A stretch of 38,162 nt of DNA from an uncultured Bacteroides sp. (GTDB lineage: Bacteria; Bacteroidota; Bacteroidia; Bacteroidales; Bacteroidaceae), in the NCBI GenBank assembly GCA_905203765.1, contig CAJKXC010000020.1, forward strand, positions 1-38,162. The letters run 5' to 3'. The notes under the pieces are model-generated. The model was not told the DNA's origin and made no database searches. It worked only from the letters and a program-made list of their open reading frames with translations. The position numbers and the translations under genes are program-made. Shown here piece after piece: positions 7,169 to 16,294 of the stretch. Within the stretch, counting starts at the first letter, position 1; the number at the start of each line of letters is the position of its first letter.

Positions 7169-10100
7169 ATGAAAAGAAAATTAATGCTGTTATTGGCCTG
7201 TCTTTTTGTGGGTATAGGCCTAGTAACTGCCCAAACACAGAAAGTCACGGGTGTTGTGATTTCTGAAGAAGACGGGCAGCCAGTTATTGGAGCCTCTGTA
7301 TTAGTAAAGGGTACACAAATTGGTGCTATTACTGGTGTAGATGGTGATTTTACATTACCGAACGTACCAAGTTCTGCGAAAACTTTGGTAGTTTCGTTTA
7401 TTGGTATGCAGACCCAGGAAGTGGCTATTAAACCTCATGTGAGAGTGGTGATGTCGTCTGATACTGAGGTGCTTGACGAGGTGATGGTCGTTGCATATGG
7501 TACAGCAAAGAAGTCTTCATTTACCGGTTCTGCTTCTACTATTGACAACAAAAAACTGGAGCTTCGTCCTATTACTAATGTAACTAAAGGACTGGAAGGG
7601 CAGACTACTGGTGTGTTGACTACTTCCGGATCAGGACAACCGGGTGAGTCTGCTTCTGTCGTTATTCGTGGTTACGGCTCCATCAATGCTTCTAAGAATC
7701 CCTTGTATGTAGTGGATGGTATTCCTTATGATGGCTCTTTGAGTTCTATTAACCCGGCTGATATTGAATCCATGACTATCTTGAAAGATGCTTCTGCAGG
7801 TGCCCTTTACGGTGCCCGTGGTGCTAACGGTGTCGTGATGATTACTACTAAAAAGGGTAAAGAAGGAAAAACGCAGGTGAATTGGCGTTCCACTGCAGGT
7901 TGGTCCTCACGTGCCATTAAAGAATATGATATGGTAGGCCAAAAGGATTTTGTTCAGTTGACTTATGAAGCATTGCGTAATGATTTTGCTTTCAACTCAG
8001 GCTATACTTGGGCTAATGCAGAAGCTGCTGCAAGAAATGAATTGAGTGGAACCTTAGGAGGTGAACTTTACAATCCTTTCAAGAACTATACATGGGGCAC
8101 TATTATCAATCCGGAAACAGGTATGGTACAGGCAGATGCGCAATCTGTATGGGATGAGAGATGGATGGATGCTATTCAACGTAACGATGCATTCCGCCAT
8201 GAACATCAGCTGTCCTTGAGCGGTGGTAATGAAAAAACAAAATACATGTTTTCTTTGGGCTACCTGAATGAAGACGGTATCCTGACCGCTACTTCTTTCC
8301 AACGTTACAATGCACGTGCAAACGTAAGTTCTACTGTAACCGACTGGTTTACGACAAGTTTGAATACTTCATTGGCACATTCAATGTCAAACTTCAGTGA
8401 TTATGATGGTAGCTCTGTATCTAATGTGTGGTACTCTGCACAATTTGTGTCCCCATTGTTCCCAATGTATGTTAAGGACAAAGATGGTAACAATCTGTTG
8501 GGTGAAAATGGTCGTCCGCAGTTGAACTACGGTGAAGATGGCCGCCCGGGTAGTTACAATGACTATAACCCGTTGGGTGGTTTGGTTGATGATAAAGCGG
8601 ATGTTAAAAACGATGTTGCCAGTTTGCGTGCTGCCATGACTTTTGGTTCCGATAATGATAATTTTGGGGTATTTAAAGGCTTGAAATTAGCTTTGAATTT
8701 TGGTGTGGATTATCGTAATCAGTTGCAGAAGTCGTATATGAATATGCATCATGGTAACCAGGCTACTGCCGGTGGTTTGTTGTTGAAGTACAACACTCGT
8801 ATGCAAAGTTATACATTCAACCAGTTGTTGACTTGGAACCGTTCTTTTGGTCTGCATAACTTTGATGTAATGGCAGGTCATGAATTCTATGGATATAAAT
8901 ATGAATATATGTCGGCAGGTAAAACTAATCTGGTTGACGGTATTTTGGAATTGCGTCCCGGTACGACTCTGTACAATGCCGACTCTTATACCAACAACTA
9001 CCGAATTGAATCCTGGTTAGGCCGCTTCAATTATAACTTTGATGAGAAATACTACTTCTCTGCATCTATCCGTACAGATGGTTCCTCTCGTTTCTACAAA
9101 GATGACCGTTGGGGTACATTCTGGTCATTAGGTGCCAACTGGCGTATCTCTAAAGAAGCTTTCATGGAAGACATCTCTTGGTTGAATAATCTTTCTTTGA
9201 AAGCCAGCTACGGTGAGCAAGGTAATGATAACATTTTGAAACTTGTAAATGGAGTATACGTTAGTGACTACTATTTGTGGCAGAGTCTCTACAGTTTGGA
9301 TTGGGCTAACTCTAATCAGATTGGTGGTATGATTTCTACTCTGGAGAACAAGAAAGTATCTTGGGAAAAGAATGGTAACTTGAATGTAGGTATTGAAGCC
9401 TCGATGTTCGACAGCCGTTTGAATATTAATGCTGAATACTATAATAAGAAAACTACGAATATGTTGTTAAGCTATCCGATGGCTACTTCTACCGGTTTCA
9501 ACGGTTACAATGCCAATGTCGGTAACATGCGCAACAGTGGTTTCGAAGTTGAAATCAAGGGTACTCCGATTAAGACAAACGACTTCACGTGGAATATTTC
9601 CTGGATGGGCTCTTCTGTAAAGAATAAGGTGTTGAAGCTGACAAGTACTTCTAATGAAATTATTTCCGGCATTTACAGTATCAAAGAGGGTATGGCCATT
9701 AATACTTTCTATATGGCCAAGTCGGCAGGTGTAGATCCTGCAACCGGAGCTCAACTTTATTGGGTTTATGACACAGATGATAGTGGTAAAATGATCAATG
9801 AACGTATCAGCAGCGATTACTCCAAGGCTTCAACGAGCAAATATTATTTGGGTAGCCGTATTCCTGATTTGTATGGTAGCATTGGTACAGATTTGTCTTG
9901 GAAAGGTATAGACTTGTCTGTTCTGACTACTTACTCTATTGGTGGTAAGGTATATGATGGTCTGTATGCCGGTTCTATGAACAATATGTATTATAACAAC
10001 AACTGGAACAAACATGCTATGCGCCGTTGGCAGAAGCCGGGGGATGTTACGGATGTTCCCCGTGTTGAGGTGGCAGGTAAGTATACTACTAATGACCGCT

Positions 10101-10336
10101 TCTTGATTGATGCTTCTTATTTTGCTATCAAGAATATTACATTGGGCTATACACTGCCGAAGTCATGGATGAACAGAGCCAGACTGAATTCGGTACGTGT
10201 GTTCGGTTCGGTAGATAATCTGGCATTGTTCAGCCATTTGCAAGGTATGGATCCGCAATACAACTTCTCTGGTGAAACTGATTATTCTTATACGCCTAAC
10301 AAGACTTGGTCTTTAGGCTTTGAAATTAATTTCTAA
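7169..10336 (+). CDS. SusC-like TonB-dependent outer-membrane transporter (active orientation)
   Basis: This complete 1055-aa SusC/RagA-family protein is an energy-coupled outer-membrane channel working with the following SusD. Visible parts are a signal peptide (1-21, cleavage after VTA), a carboxypeptidase-regulatory-like domain (about 25-95), a TonB box (DEVMVVAYG, 103-111), a plug with the SusC signature GARGANGVVMITTKKG, and a barrel ending LGFEINF. Codons 68-80 form the right inverted repeat, so the first 67 residues are the exchangeable head shared with the left SusC. The start ATG follows a weak AGAGAG and a leader typical of Bacteroides. It is 22 bp from susD, so co-transcription is expected. 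The ligand is unknown. Confidence 0.95.
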   Translation: MKRKLMLLLACLFVGIGLVTAQTQKVTGVVISEEDGQPVIGASVLVKGTQIGAITGVDGDFTLPNVPSSAKTLVVSFIGMQTQEVAIKPHVRVVMSSDTEVLDEVMVVAYGTAKKSSFTGSASTIDNKKLELRPITNVTKGLEGQTTGVLTTSGSGQPGESASVVIRGYGSINASKNPLYVVDGIPYDGSLSSINPADIESMTILKDASAGALYGARGANGVVMITTKKGKEGKTQVNWRSTAGWSSRAIKEYDMVGQKDFVQLTYEALRNDFAFNSGYTWANAEAAARNELSGTLGGELYNPFKNYTWGTIINPETGMVQADAQSVWDERWMDAIQRNDAFRHEHQLSLSGGNEKTKYMFSLGYLNEDGILTATSFQRYNARANVSSTVTDWFTTSLNTSLAHSMSNFSDYDGSSVSNVWYSAQFVSPLFPMYVKDKDGNNLLGENGRPQLNYGEDGRPGSYNDYNPLGGLVDDKADVKNDVASLRAAMTFGSDNDNFGVFKGLKLALNFGVDYRNQLQKSYMNMHHGNQATAGGLLLKYNTRMQSYTFNQLLTWNRSFGLHNFDVMAGHEFYGYKYEYMSAGKTNLVDGILELRPGTTLYNADSYTNNYRIESWLGRFNYNFDEKYYFSASIRTDGSSRFYKDDRWGTFWSLGANWRISKEAFMEDISWLNNLSLKASYGEQGNDNILKLVNGVYVSDYYLWQSLYSLDWANSNQIGGMISTLENKKVSWEKNGNLNVGIEASMFDSRLNINAEYYNKKTTNMLLSYPMATSTGFNGYNANVGNMRNSGFEVEIKGTPIKTNDFTWNISWMGSSVKNKVLKLTSTSNEIISGIYSIKEGMAINTFYMAKSAGVDPATGAQLYWVYDTDDSGKMINERISSDYSKASTSKYYLGSRIPDLYGSIGTDLSWKGIDLSVLTTYSIGGKVYDGLYAGSMNNMYYNNNWNKHAMRRWQKPGDVTDVPRVEVAGKYTTNDRFLIDASYFAIKNITLGYTLPKSWMNRARLNSVRVFGSVDNLALFSHLQGMDPQYNFSGETDYSYTPNKTWSLGFEINF
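7370..7408 (+). repeat. Right inverted repeat of the invertible segment, inside susC
   Basis: It begins at codon 68 of the right SusC (AGT) and pairs with 4800-4838 in inverse orientation. The two differences lie at repeat positions 12 and 22 and can mark where strand exchange happens. Confidence 0.85.
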
Positions 10337-10358
10337 CCTCTTAAACTGACTATAAACA

Positions 10359-11891
10359 ATGAAAGCAATATTAAAATATATGTTTATCGGCTTGTTATCT
10401 TGCGGAATGTTAGCTTCCTGTACGGATGACGCCCTCGAGACAGGCCCGACGGATTCAATGTCAGGAGATGCCCTGCTGGGTAATGCAACTTCTGCACTTA
10501 TTCCTCTGAATGGTGTTTACCGTTCTATGTATTCTGCATGGTCACCTGATGGTAATACCCACCAATGTTTCGGTATCTCAGCTTATAATCTGATGGCGGA
10601 TGTAATGGGGGAAGACCTTATTATGGCGAGCCAGGGTAGCGGCTGGTTTTGGTTTGACTGTCTGTACAATGTGAAACCAAGATATACCTCAAAGTCATGG
10701 CGTTCTTATGACTTGTGGAACGCTTACTATACATGGGTTTCTAACGCTAACTACATTATCAATGCAGAAGAAACTATGGCAGGAGCCGAAGCTGATGTGA
10801 AGTATGTGATCGGCCAGGCTTATGCCATCCGTGCCTATGCTTACTTTATGTTGGCGCAGAGCTTCGCACGTACGTATAGCGGACATGAAAGTGAACCTTG
10901 TTGTCCTATTTACACAGAACCGACTGTTGCAGGTACTGAAGGAAAACCACGTTCAACTGTCAAGGAAGTATACGATCAGATTACAACCGACCTTGATAAG
11001 GCTGTAACTTTATTGGAAGGTTTGAAAACGAGGCATATCAGCCACATGGGTTATCCGGTAGCTTTGGGACTCAAGGCACGTGTCGCATTGGTCATGGAAG
11101 ATTGGAATACTGCCAAGACTGCTGCTGAAGCTGCTATCAAAGCCAGTGGATGTTCTGTTCTTCAGGTAGCAAGTTTCGCCGGTTTAAATGATGTGTCTGC
11201 CAAGAATGTAATGTGGGGTGCAGAAATCATAGCAGACCAGTCCGGTATGTATGCCAGTTTGTTCTCACACATGGATGCTGCCGCAGGTAAATATGGCGCA
11301 TCTGCTCTGAAACAGATCAATAAAGAATTGTATGCCAAGATGAATTCTACCGATGACCGTAGAAGTTGGTGGGATCCGACTTATGCCGATAACGGTAATG
11401 GTGGTTATCAGCAAGAGAAGTTCAAATTTGTGGATATACAGACTTGGACGGGCGACTACATCTGGATGCGCGTAGAAGAGATGTATCTGACTGTTGCAGA
11501 AGCAGAATGCCGTTTGGGCAATAATGATGCAGCTATCAAGAACTTGATGGCAGTCATGTCAAAACGTGATAAAGCTTACACTTGTACTAAAACCGGTACT
11601 GCTTTGGGCAAATTGACAAGTGACGAGACCGGTTCTTTGCTGGAAGAGATCATCACGCAACGTCGTATTGAGTTATGGGGTGAGTTCGGACGTATCTATG
11701 ATATCCGCCGTCTGAAACAAGGTTTCAAGCGTACGACCGATATGGGTTGGACTACAACGACTCTGCTGACTAACAGACCGACTACTAATCCGGAAAGCTA
11801 TATGTGGGTATTGACTATTCCCCAAAGCGAATTTGACGGAAACGTGAATATGGACCCAACCACAGACCAAAACCCGGTAGGTGATGAATAA
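10359..11891 (+). CDS. SusD-like (RagB/SusD family) surface lipoprotein, active-side pair
   Basis: The 510-aa protein has a lipoprotein signal peptide ending at C21 (LASC) followed by T-D-D. The helical SusD body carries QAYAIRAYAYFMLAQSF in the N-terminal TPR region and RRIELWGEFGRIYDIRRLK near the C-terminus, both characteristic of the family. It would sit on the cell surface as the ligand-binding lid of the SusC encoded 22 bp upstream. It is clearly diverged from the left SusD (510 against 548 aa, different body), which supports a different ligand. It should be expressed only when the invertible promoter faces right. Confidence 0.93.
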   Translation: MKAILKYMFIGLLSCGMLASCTDDALETGPTDSMSGDALLGNATSALIPLNGVYRSMYSAWSPDGNTHQCFGISAYNLMADVMGEDLIMASQGSGWFWFDCLYNVKPRYTSKSWRSYDLWNAYYTWVSNANYIINAEETMAGAEADVKYVIGQAYAIRAYAYFMLAQSFARTYSGHESEPCCPIYTEPTVAGTEGKPRSTVKEVYDQITTDLDKAVTLLEGLKTRHISHMGYPVALGLKARVALVMEDWNTAKTAAEAAIKASGCSVLQVASFAGLNDVSAKNVMWGAEIIADQSGMYASLFSHMDAAAGKYGASALKQINKELYAKMNSTDDRRSWWDPTYADNGNGGYQQEKFKFVDIQTWTGDYIWMRVEEMYLTVAEAECRLGNNDAAIKNLMAVMSKRDKAYTCTKTGTALGKLTSDETGSLLEEIITQRRIELWGEFGRIYDIRRLKQGFKRTTDMGWTTTTLLTNRPTTNPESYMWVLTIPQSEFDGNVNMDPTTDQNPVGDE

Positions 11892-11924
11892 GGTGACGAA
11901 TAATTATTTAAAAGACTATAGAAT

Positions 11925-12707
11925 ATGAAAGGAATAAAATATTTAGTAGGAGTAGGTGTCGCAATGGCAACCATGTTCGCTTCCTGCGATACGGACAATA
12001 TGGGGGACTTGTATCAGAACAAGACCATGGGAGTGACTTTTGAAACTGCTTCACAATCTGTAACATTCCCGGCTCATGGCTATGAAGGCTTTGATGTGGA
12101 AGTGATACGTGCGAAGTTTGACGAAGCAGCTACAATAAATATCACGGCAGCTACGTTGTTGGATAATAGTGGTAATCCGGTTGCATTGCCATCTACTATT
12201 CAAGTGCCTTCCAGTGTATCCTTCGCAGCTGGCGAGAACATCTCAAAGTTTCATGTAACAGTTGGCGATATTACTCCGGGACAGAACTACAGGCTTGCTG
12301 TGACTTTGGATGAGAGTGTAGCTCCTGCTGATGCCTATATGACGAAAGTGATCACTATTTATAGAGATTATACTTATTCGGCGATTGGAACAGGAATTCT
12401 TGAATCTACATTCTTTGAGGCTACGGGAGAGTTTGAATGGGAAAAAGCAGACCAAACGACTTGGTACAGAGCTTTGAGCCCCTATGATGATGGGTATGAT
12501 ATACTCTTTAAGGTAGCTACTGATGGCAAGACTGTGACAGTTGACAAACAAGCAGTTGCAAGTGATATCAGTGGTTATGGCACAGCTTATGTAGAAGGTA
12601 AGGGACAGTTGGTAAACGGTGTAATAACAGTTACTCTTGAGTTTACAGTCAGTGCCGGAAGTTTTGGTACTGCAAAAGAAATCTTCAAACTGCCTGCTGC
12701 TGAATAA
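11925..12707 (+). CDS. Surface lipoprotein of unknown ligand, third gene of the SusC/D operon
   Basis: The 260-aa protein has a signal peptide with lipobox FASC (C21) and an acidic D-T-D after it, which fits surface exposure. The rest is beta-rich: an Ig/Calx-beta-like N-terminal half (about 30-140) and a second beta domain (about 150-255). This layout is common for accessory lipoproteins downstream of SusC/D, such as SusE-like ligand binders and the DUF1735/DUF4843 types. I cannot assign an exact family. The gene lies 33 bp after susD and just before a strong terminator, so it is the last gene of the operon. The left pair has no counterpart. Confidence 0.75.
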   Translation: MKGIKYLVGVGVAMATMFASCDTDNMGDLYQNKTMGVTFETASQSVTFPAHGYEGFDVEVIRAKFDEAATINITAATLLDNSGNPVALPSTIQVPSSVSFAAGENISKFHVTVGDITPGQNYRLAVTLDESVAPADAYMTKVITIYRDYTYSAIGTGILESTFFEATGEFEWEKADQTTWYRALSPYDDGYDILFKVATDGKTVTVDKQAVASDISGYGTAYVEGKGQLVNGVITVTLEFTVSAGSFGTAKEIFKLPAAE

Positions 12708-12736
12708 AAAGTTCGTGTGAGGTAATAATGTTTAGG

Positions 12737-12773
12737 TTGTCCCGGTAAGATTGACTTACCGGGACAATTTTTT
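12737..12773 (+). terminator. Strong intrinsic terminator of the right SusC/D operon
   Basis: TTGTCCCGGTAAG and CTTACCGGGACAA form a perfect 13-bp stem around a 5-nt loop, followed by six T. Confidence 0.92.
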
Positions 12774-12821
12774 AATAGGTCTGTGAGTCTTATTCGATTG
12801 TGAAGAACCGGTAGCGAACAT

Positions 12822-12860
12822 TGTCGTAGAATCTCTGTTTACAGAGGCATCAGTACGACA
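12822..12860. repeat. Nested inverted repeat between terminator and hflX
   Basis: Outer arms TGTCGTA and TACGACA enclose inner arms CTCTGT and ACAGAG with a TT centre. It could form a two-level hairpin or cruciform. It lies after the upstream terminator and before the hflX promoter. No function is evident. Confidence 0.5.
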
Positions 12861-12909
12861 TATATACTGCTACAAGAACATCCTTTCCGAATTAAATAAA
12901 AGATATCCG

Positions 12910-12938
12910 AAGGATTTCTGTGAAAATCCTTATATTTG
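12910..12938 (+). promoter_or_regulatory. hflX promoter with palindrome in the spacer
   Basis: TATATTTG at 12931-12938 matches the Bacteroides -7 box, 49 bp before the hflX start. An exact inverted repeat, AAGGATTT (12910-12917) and AAATCCTT (12924-12931), fills the space where the -33 to -7 spacer lies. It is a plausible repressor site. Confidence 0.5.
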
Positions 12939-12987
12939 TCGCCATTAATAGAAAGAAATAATACATATATATAATAAGGTATAGTAA

Positions 12988-14247
12988 ATGAAAGAATTTG
13001 TAATTTCCGAAGTGCAGGCAGAAACCGCGGTATTGGTAGGTCTTATTACGAAAACGCAGGATGAGCGTAAGACGAACGAATATCTGGACGAACTGGCATT
13101 CTTGGCTGAGACAGCCGGGGCGGAAGTAGTGAAACGATTTACCCAGAAACTGGATGCGGCGCATTCGGTGACGTACGTCGGCAAGGGTAAATTGGAAGAG
13201 ATAAAAGAATATATCCGCAATGAAGAGGAAGCCGAACGTGAAGTCGGCATGGTGATTTTTGATGATGAACTCTCTGCCAAGCAGATACGTAATATAGAAG
13301 CTGAACTCAAAATCAAGATACTGGACCGTACGTCGCTGATTCTCGACATCTTTGCCATGCGTGCCCAGACTGCCAATGCCAAGACACAGGTGGAACTGGC
13401 GCAGTATAAATATATGCTCCCACGCCTGCAACGCTTGTGGACCCACTTGGAACGCCAGGGTGGTGGTTCCGGTGCCGGCGGTGGTAAAGGTTCCGTGGGA
13501 CTTCGTGGTCCGGGTGAAACGCAGTTGGAAATGGACCGCCGTATCATCTTGAACCGTATGTCTCTGTTGAAGGAACGCCTTGCCGAGATTGACAAGCAGA
13601 AGTCTACCCAGCGCAAGAACCGCGGCCGCATGATTCGTGTGGCACTGGTGGGATATACCAATGTGGGCAAGTCTACTTTGATGACCTTGCTCTCGAAAAG
13701 CGAAGTCTTTGCCGAGAACAAGTTGTTTGCTACGCTGGATACAACGGTGCGCAAGGTAATTATCGAGAACTTGCCGTTTCTGCTTTCCGATACGGTAGGT
13801 TTCATACGCAAATTGCCTACGGACTTGGTAGATTCCTTCAAGTCTACGCTGGACGAGGTGCGCGAAGCCGACTTGCTGTTGCATATCGTCGACATCTCCC
13901 ATCCCGATTTTGAAGAACAGATAGAAGTTGTGAACAAGACATTGGCGGATATCGGTGCAGCCGGCAAGCCGATGATTCTTGTATTCAATAAGATAGACGC
14001 TTACACCTACGTGGAGAAGGCGGCTGACGACCTTACCCCCAGAACAAAGGAAAACTTAACACTCGAAGAACTGATGAAGACGTGGATGGCGAAGATGGAG
14101 GATAACTGCCTCTTTATCTCTGCCCGCGAAAGAATTAATTTGGAGGAACTGAAGAGTGTGGTTTATCAACGTGTGAAAGAACTGCACGTACAGAAGTATC
14201 CCTATAATGATTTTCTTTATCAGACCTACGAAGATAGCGAGGAATAA
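12988..14247 (+). CDS. hflX: GTPase HflX
   Basis: HflX is a ribosome-associated GTPase that binds the 50S subunit and helps rescue or split stalled and stressed ribosomes. The 419-aa protein has the N-terminal HflX domain, the linker motif GLRGPGETQLEMDRR, a P-loop GYTNVGKST (222-230), the G3 motif DTVGFI and the G4 motif NKID. The length is normal. The ATG is preceded by a leader of about 49 nt from a TATATTTG box. The DUF4954 gene follows 15 bp after the stop, so the two are probably co-transcribed. Confidence 0.96.
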   Translation: MKEFVISEVQAETAVLVGLITKTQDERKTNEYLDELAFLAETAGAEVVKRFTQKLDAAHSVTYVGKGKLEEIKEYIRNEEEAEREVGMVIFDDELSAKQIRNIEAELKIKILDRTSLILDIFAMRAQTANAKTQVELAQYKYMLPRLQRLWTHLERQGGGSGAGGGKGSVGLRGPGETQLEMDRRIILNRMSLLKERLAEIDKQKSTQRKNRGRMIRVALVGYTNVGKSTLMTLLSKSEVFAENKLFATLDTTVRKVIIENLPFLLSDTVGFIRKLPTDLVDSFKSTLDEVREADLLLHIVDISHPDFEEQIEVVNKTLADIGAAGKPMILVFNKIDAYTYVEKAADDLTPRTKENLTLEELMKTWMAKMEDNCLFISARERINLEELKSVVYQRVKELHVQKYPYNDFLYQTYEDSEE

Positions 14248-14262
14248 AAACTGATAAGAATT

Positions 14263-16248
14263 ATGATTTACAGAAAACTGACCGAAGATGAAGTTCTCCG
14301 GTTGACAAGCCAGTCGTGTCTGGCTGATGATTGGGGGAAAGTAACCGTTGCAGAAGCGTTCTCAACGGAGTATGTGCACCACACCCGCTTTTCGGGAGAG
14401 GTGCGTTTGGGGGTATTTCAATCTGAATTTACTTTGCCGGGCGGAATTAAAAAGCACTCCGGCCTGCGGCACGTGACGCTGCACAATGTGACGGTGGGAG
14501 ACAACTGCTGCATTGAAAATATCCAGAACTACATTGCTAATTATGAAATCGGGCATGACACCTTTATCGAGAATGTGGACATCATGCTGGTAGACGGCGT
14601 GTCGAAGTTCGGCAACGGCGTAGAAGTATCGGTTCTGAATGAGATGGGCGGTCGTGAAGTGCTGATCAACGATAAGCTGTCGGCACACCAGGCCTATATC
14701 CTGGCGCTCTACCGTCACCGCCCGGAGCTGATTGCGCGGATGAAGGAAATCACCGACTTCTATTCCAACAAGCATGCGTCTGCAATAGGTACTATCGGCA
14801 ACCATGTGATGATACTCAATACAGGTTCCATCAAGAACGTGCGCATCGGCGATTACTGTCATATCTGCGGCACCTGCCGCCTGTACAACGGGAGCATCAA
14901 CAGCAACGAAGTGGCACCGGTGCACATCGGGCACGGGGTAATCTGCGATGACTTTATCATCTCTTCCGGTTCGCACGTCGATGACGGGGCGATGCTGAGC
15001 CGTTGTTTCGTGGGACAGGCGTGCAAACTGGGACATAATTATTCTGCTTCGGATTCGCTGTTCTTCAGCAACTGCCAGGGCGAGAACGGCGAGGCGTGCG
15101 CCATCTTTGCCGGGCCGTATACGGTGACGCATCATAAATCGACGTTGCTCATTGCCGGTATGTTCTCGTTCATGAATGCCGGTTCGGGCTCTAACCAGAG
15201 TAACCATATGTATAAGTTAGGCCCTATCCACCAGGGAACGCTGGAACGAGGTGCCAAGACTACCTCTGATTCGTATATCCTGTGGCCCGCCAGGGTAGGG
15301 GCATTCTCCCTGGTCATGGGGCGTCACGTCAACCATTCCGATACATCGAACCTGCCTTTCTCCTATCTGATAGAGCAGAATAACACTACTTACCTGGTGC
15401 CGGGCGTCAACCTGCGTAGCGTGGGCACCATCCGCGATGCGCAGAAGTGGCCCAAGCGCGACGGTCGTACGGATACGAACAAACTCGATTACATCAACTA
15501 CAACCTGCTCAGTCCCTACACCGTACAGAAGATGTTCAAGGGGCGGGAAACACTGGAGAACCTGCGCCATGCCAGTGGCGAGCTTTCCGATATTTATTCC
15601 TTCCACAGCGCCAAGATACGCAACTCCGCGTTGGTGAAAGGCATCCGCTTCTACGAAATAGCCATCCACAAGTTCCTCGGCAACTCCGTTATCAAGCGTT
15701 TGGAAGGCATCGACTTCCGAACGAATGAGGAAGTACGCGCCCGACTGAAACCCGATACCGCCATTGGCAGCGGTGAGTGGGTGGATATTTCCGGTCTGAT
15801 TGCCCCGAAGAGCGAAATCGATGCGCTGATAGACGGCATTGAGTCGGGAACCGTGAACCGCTTGAAGCATATCAATGCCGAGTTTGAGAAGATGCACCGC
15901 AACTACTACACCTATGAATGGACATGGGCATACGATATGTTGGAAGAATTCTACGGCATCCATCCGGAAAACATCACCGCCGCCGACATCATCCACATCG
16001 TAGAGAAATGGAAAGAAGCCGTCATCGGTCTGGACCGCATGGTTTACGACGATGCCAAGAAAGAATTCTCGCTGGCTTCCATGACCGGCTTCGGCGCCGA
16101 CGGCTCGCGTCTCGAAAAGGAGATGGACTTCGAGCAAGTCCGCGGCGACTTCGAGAGCAATCCCTTCGTGACGGCTGTGTTGAAGCATATTGAGGATAAG
16201 ACGGCACTGGGCAATGAACTGATAGAGCGGATGAAGAAGGTCGGCTAA
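14263..16248 (+). CDS. DUF4954 protein with left-handed beta-helix (hexapeptide repeat)
   Basis: This 661-aa cytoplasmic protein has no signal peptide or membrane segment. The first two thirds (about 60-380) contain many irregular hexapeptide-like turns (for example VRIGDYCHICGTCRLYNG), indicating a left-handed parallel beta-helix as in acyl- or nucleotidyl-transferases. The C-terminal third is helical and charged. Length and content match the DUF4954 family of Bacteroidota, whose biochemical role is not established as far as I know. The hexapeptide fold suggests a sugar-nucleotide or acyl-transfer role, but this is inference only. It is 15 bp after hflX, probably in the same transcript. Confidence 0.8.
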   Translation: MIYRKLTEDEVLRLTSQSCLADDWGKVTVAEAFSTEYVHHTRFSGEVRLGVFQSEFTLPGGIKKHSGLRHVTLHNVTVGDNCCIENIQNYIANYEIGHDTFIENVDIMLVDGVSKFGNGVEVSVLNEMGGREVLINDKLSAHQAYILALYRHRPELIARMKEITDFYSNKHASAIGTIGNHVMILNTGSIKNVRIGDYCHICGTCRLYNGSINSNEVAPVHIGHGVICDDFIISSGSHVDDGAMLSRCFVGQACKLGHNYSASDSLFFSNCQGENGEACAIFAGPYTVTHHKSTLLIAGMFSFMNAGSGSNQSNHMYKLGPIHQGTLERGAKTTSDSYILWPARVGAFSLVMGRHVNHSDTSNLPFSYLIEQNNTTYLVPGVNLRSVGTIRDAQKWPKRDGRTDTNKLDYINYNLLSPYTVQKMFKGRETLENLRHASGELSDIYSFHSAKIRNSALVKGIRFYEIAIHKFLGNSVIKRLEGIDFRTNEEVRARLKPDTAIGSGEWVDISGLIAPKSEIDALIDGIESGTVNRLKHINAEFEKMHRNYYTYEWTWAYDMLEEFYGIHPENITAADIIHIVEKWKEAVIGLDRMVYDDAKKEFSLASMTGFGADGSRLEKEMDFEQVRGDFESNPFVTAVLKHIEDKTALGNELIERMKKVG

Positions 16249-16294
16249 ATCATCATTTTCACTCTAATTAAAGAAATATTTCAATAATAGTTCT

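Larger units (their letters stand above)
4800..7408. mobile_element. Invertible DNA segment switching SusC N-terminus and promoter
   Basis: A segment of about 2.6 kb is bounded by inverted repeats that lie inside two oppositely oriented SusC genes. It carries a tyrosine recombinase, the outward promoter, and codons 1-67 of the right SusC. Codon phase is the same at both repeats (AGT TCT GCG), so inversion makes an in-frame fusion with the left body. After inversion the new left gene would run from 5039 down to 1833. The arrangement matches the B. fragilis SusC/SusD inversion system known from the literature. Inversion itself is inferred here, not observed. Confidence 0.85.

Noticed and set aside
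4800..7408. Integrated phage or conjugative element carrying the recombinase
   Set aside because: Only one recombinase and no structural, transfer or replication genes are present. The flanking repeats are inverted and lie inside homologous genes, as for an inversion system.
12892..13988. Two overlapping long ORFs antisense to hflX
   Set aside because: The plus strand has all HflX motifs. The antisense products show low-complexity Ser/Arg content and no domain.
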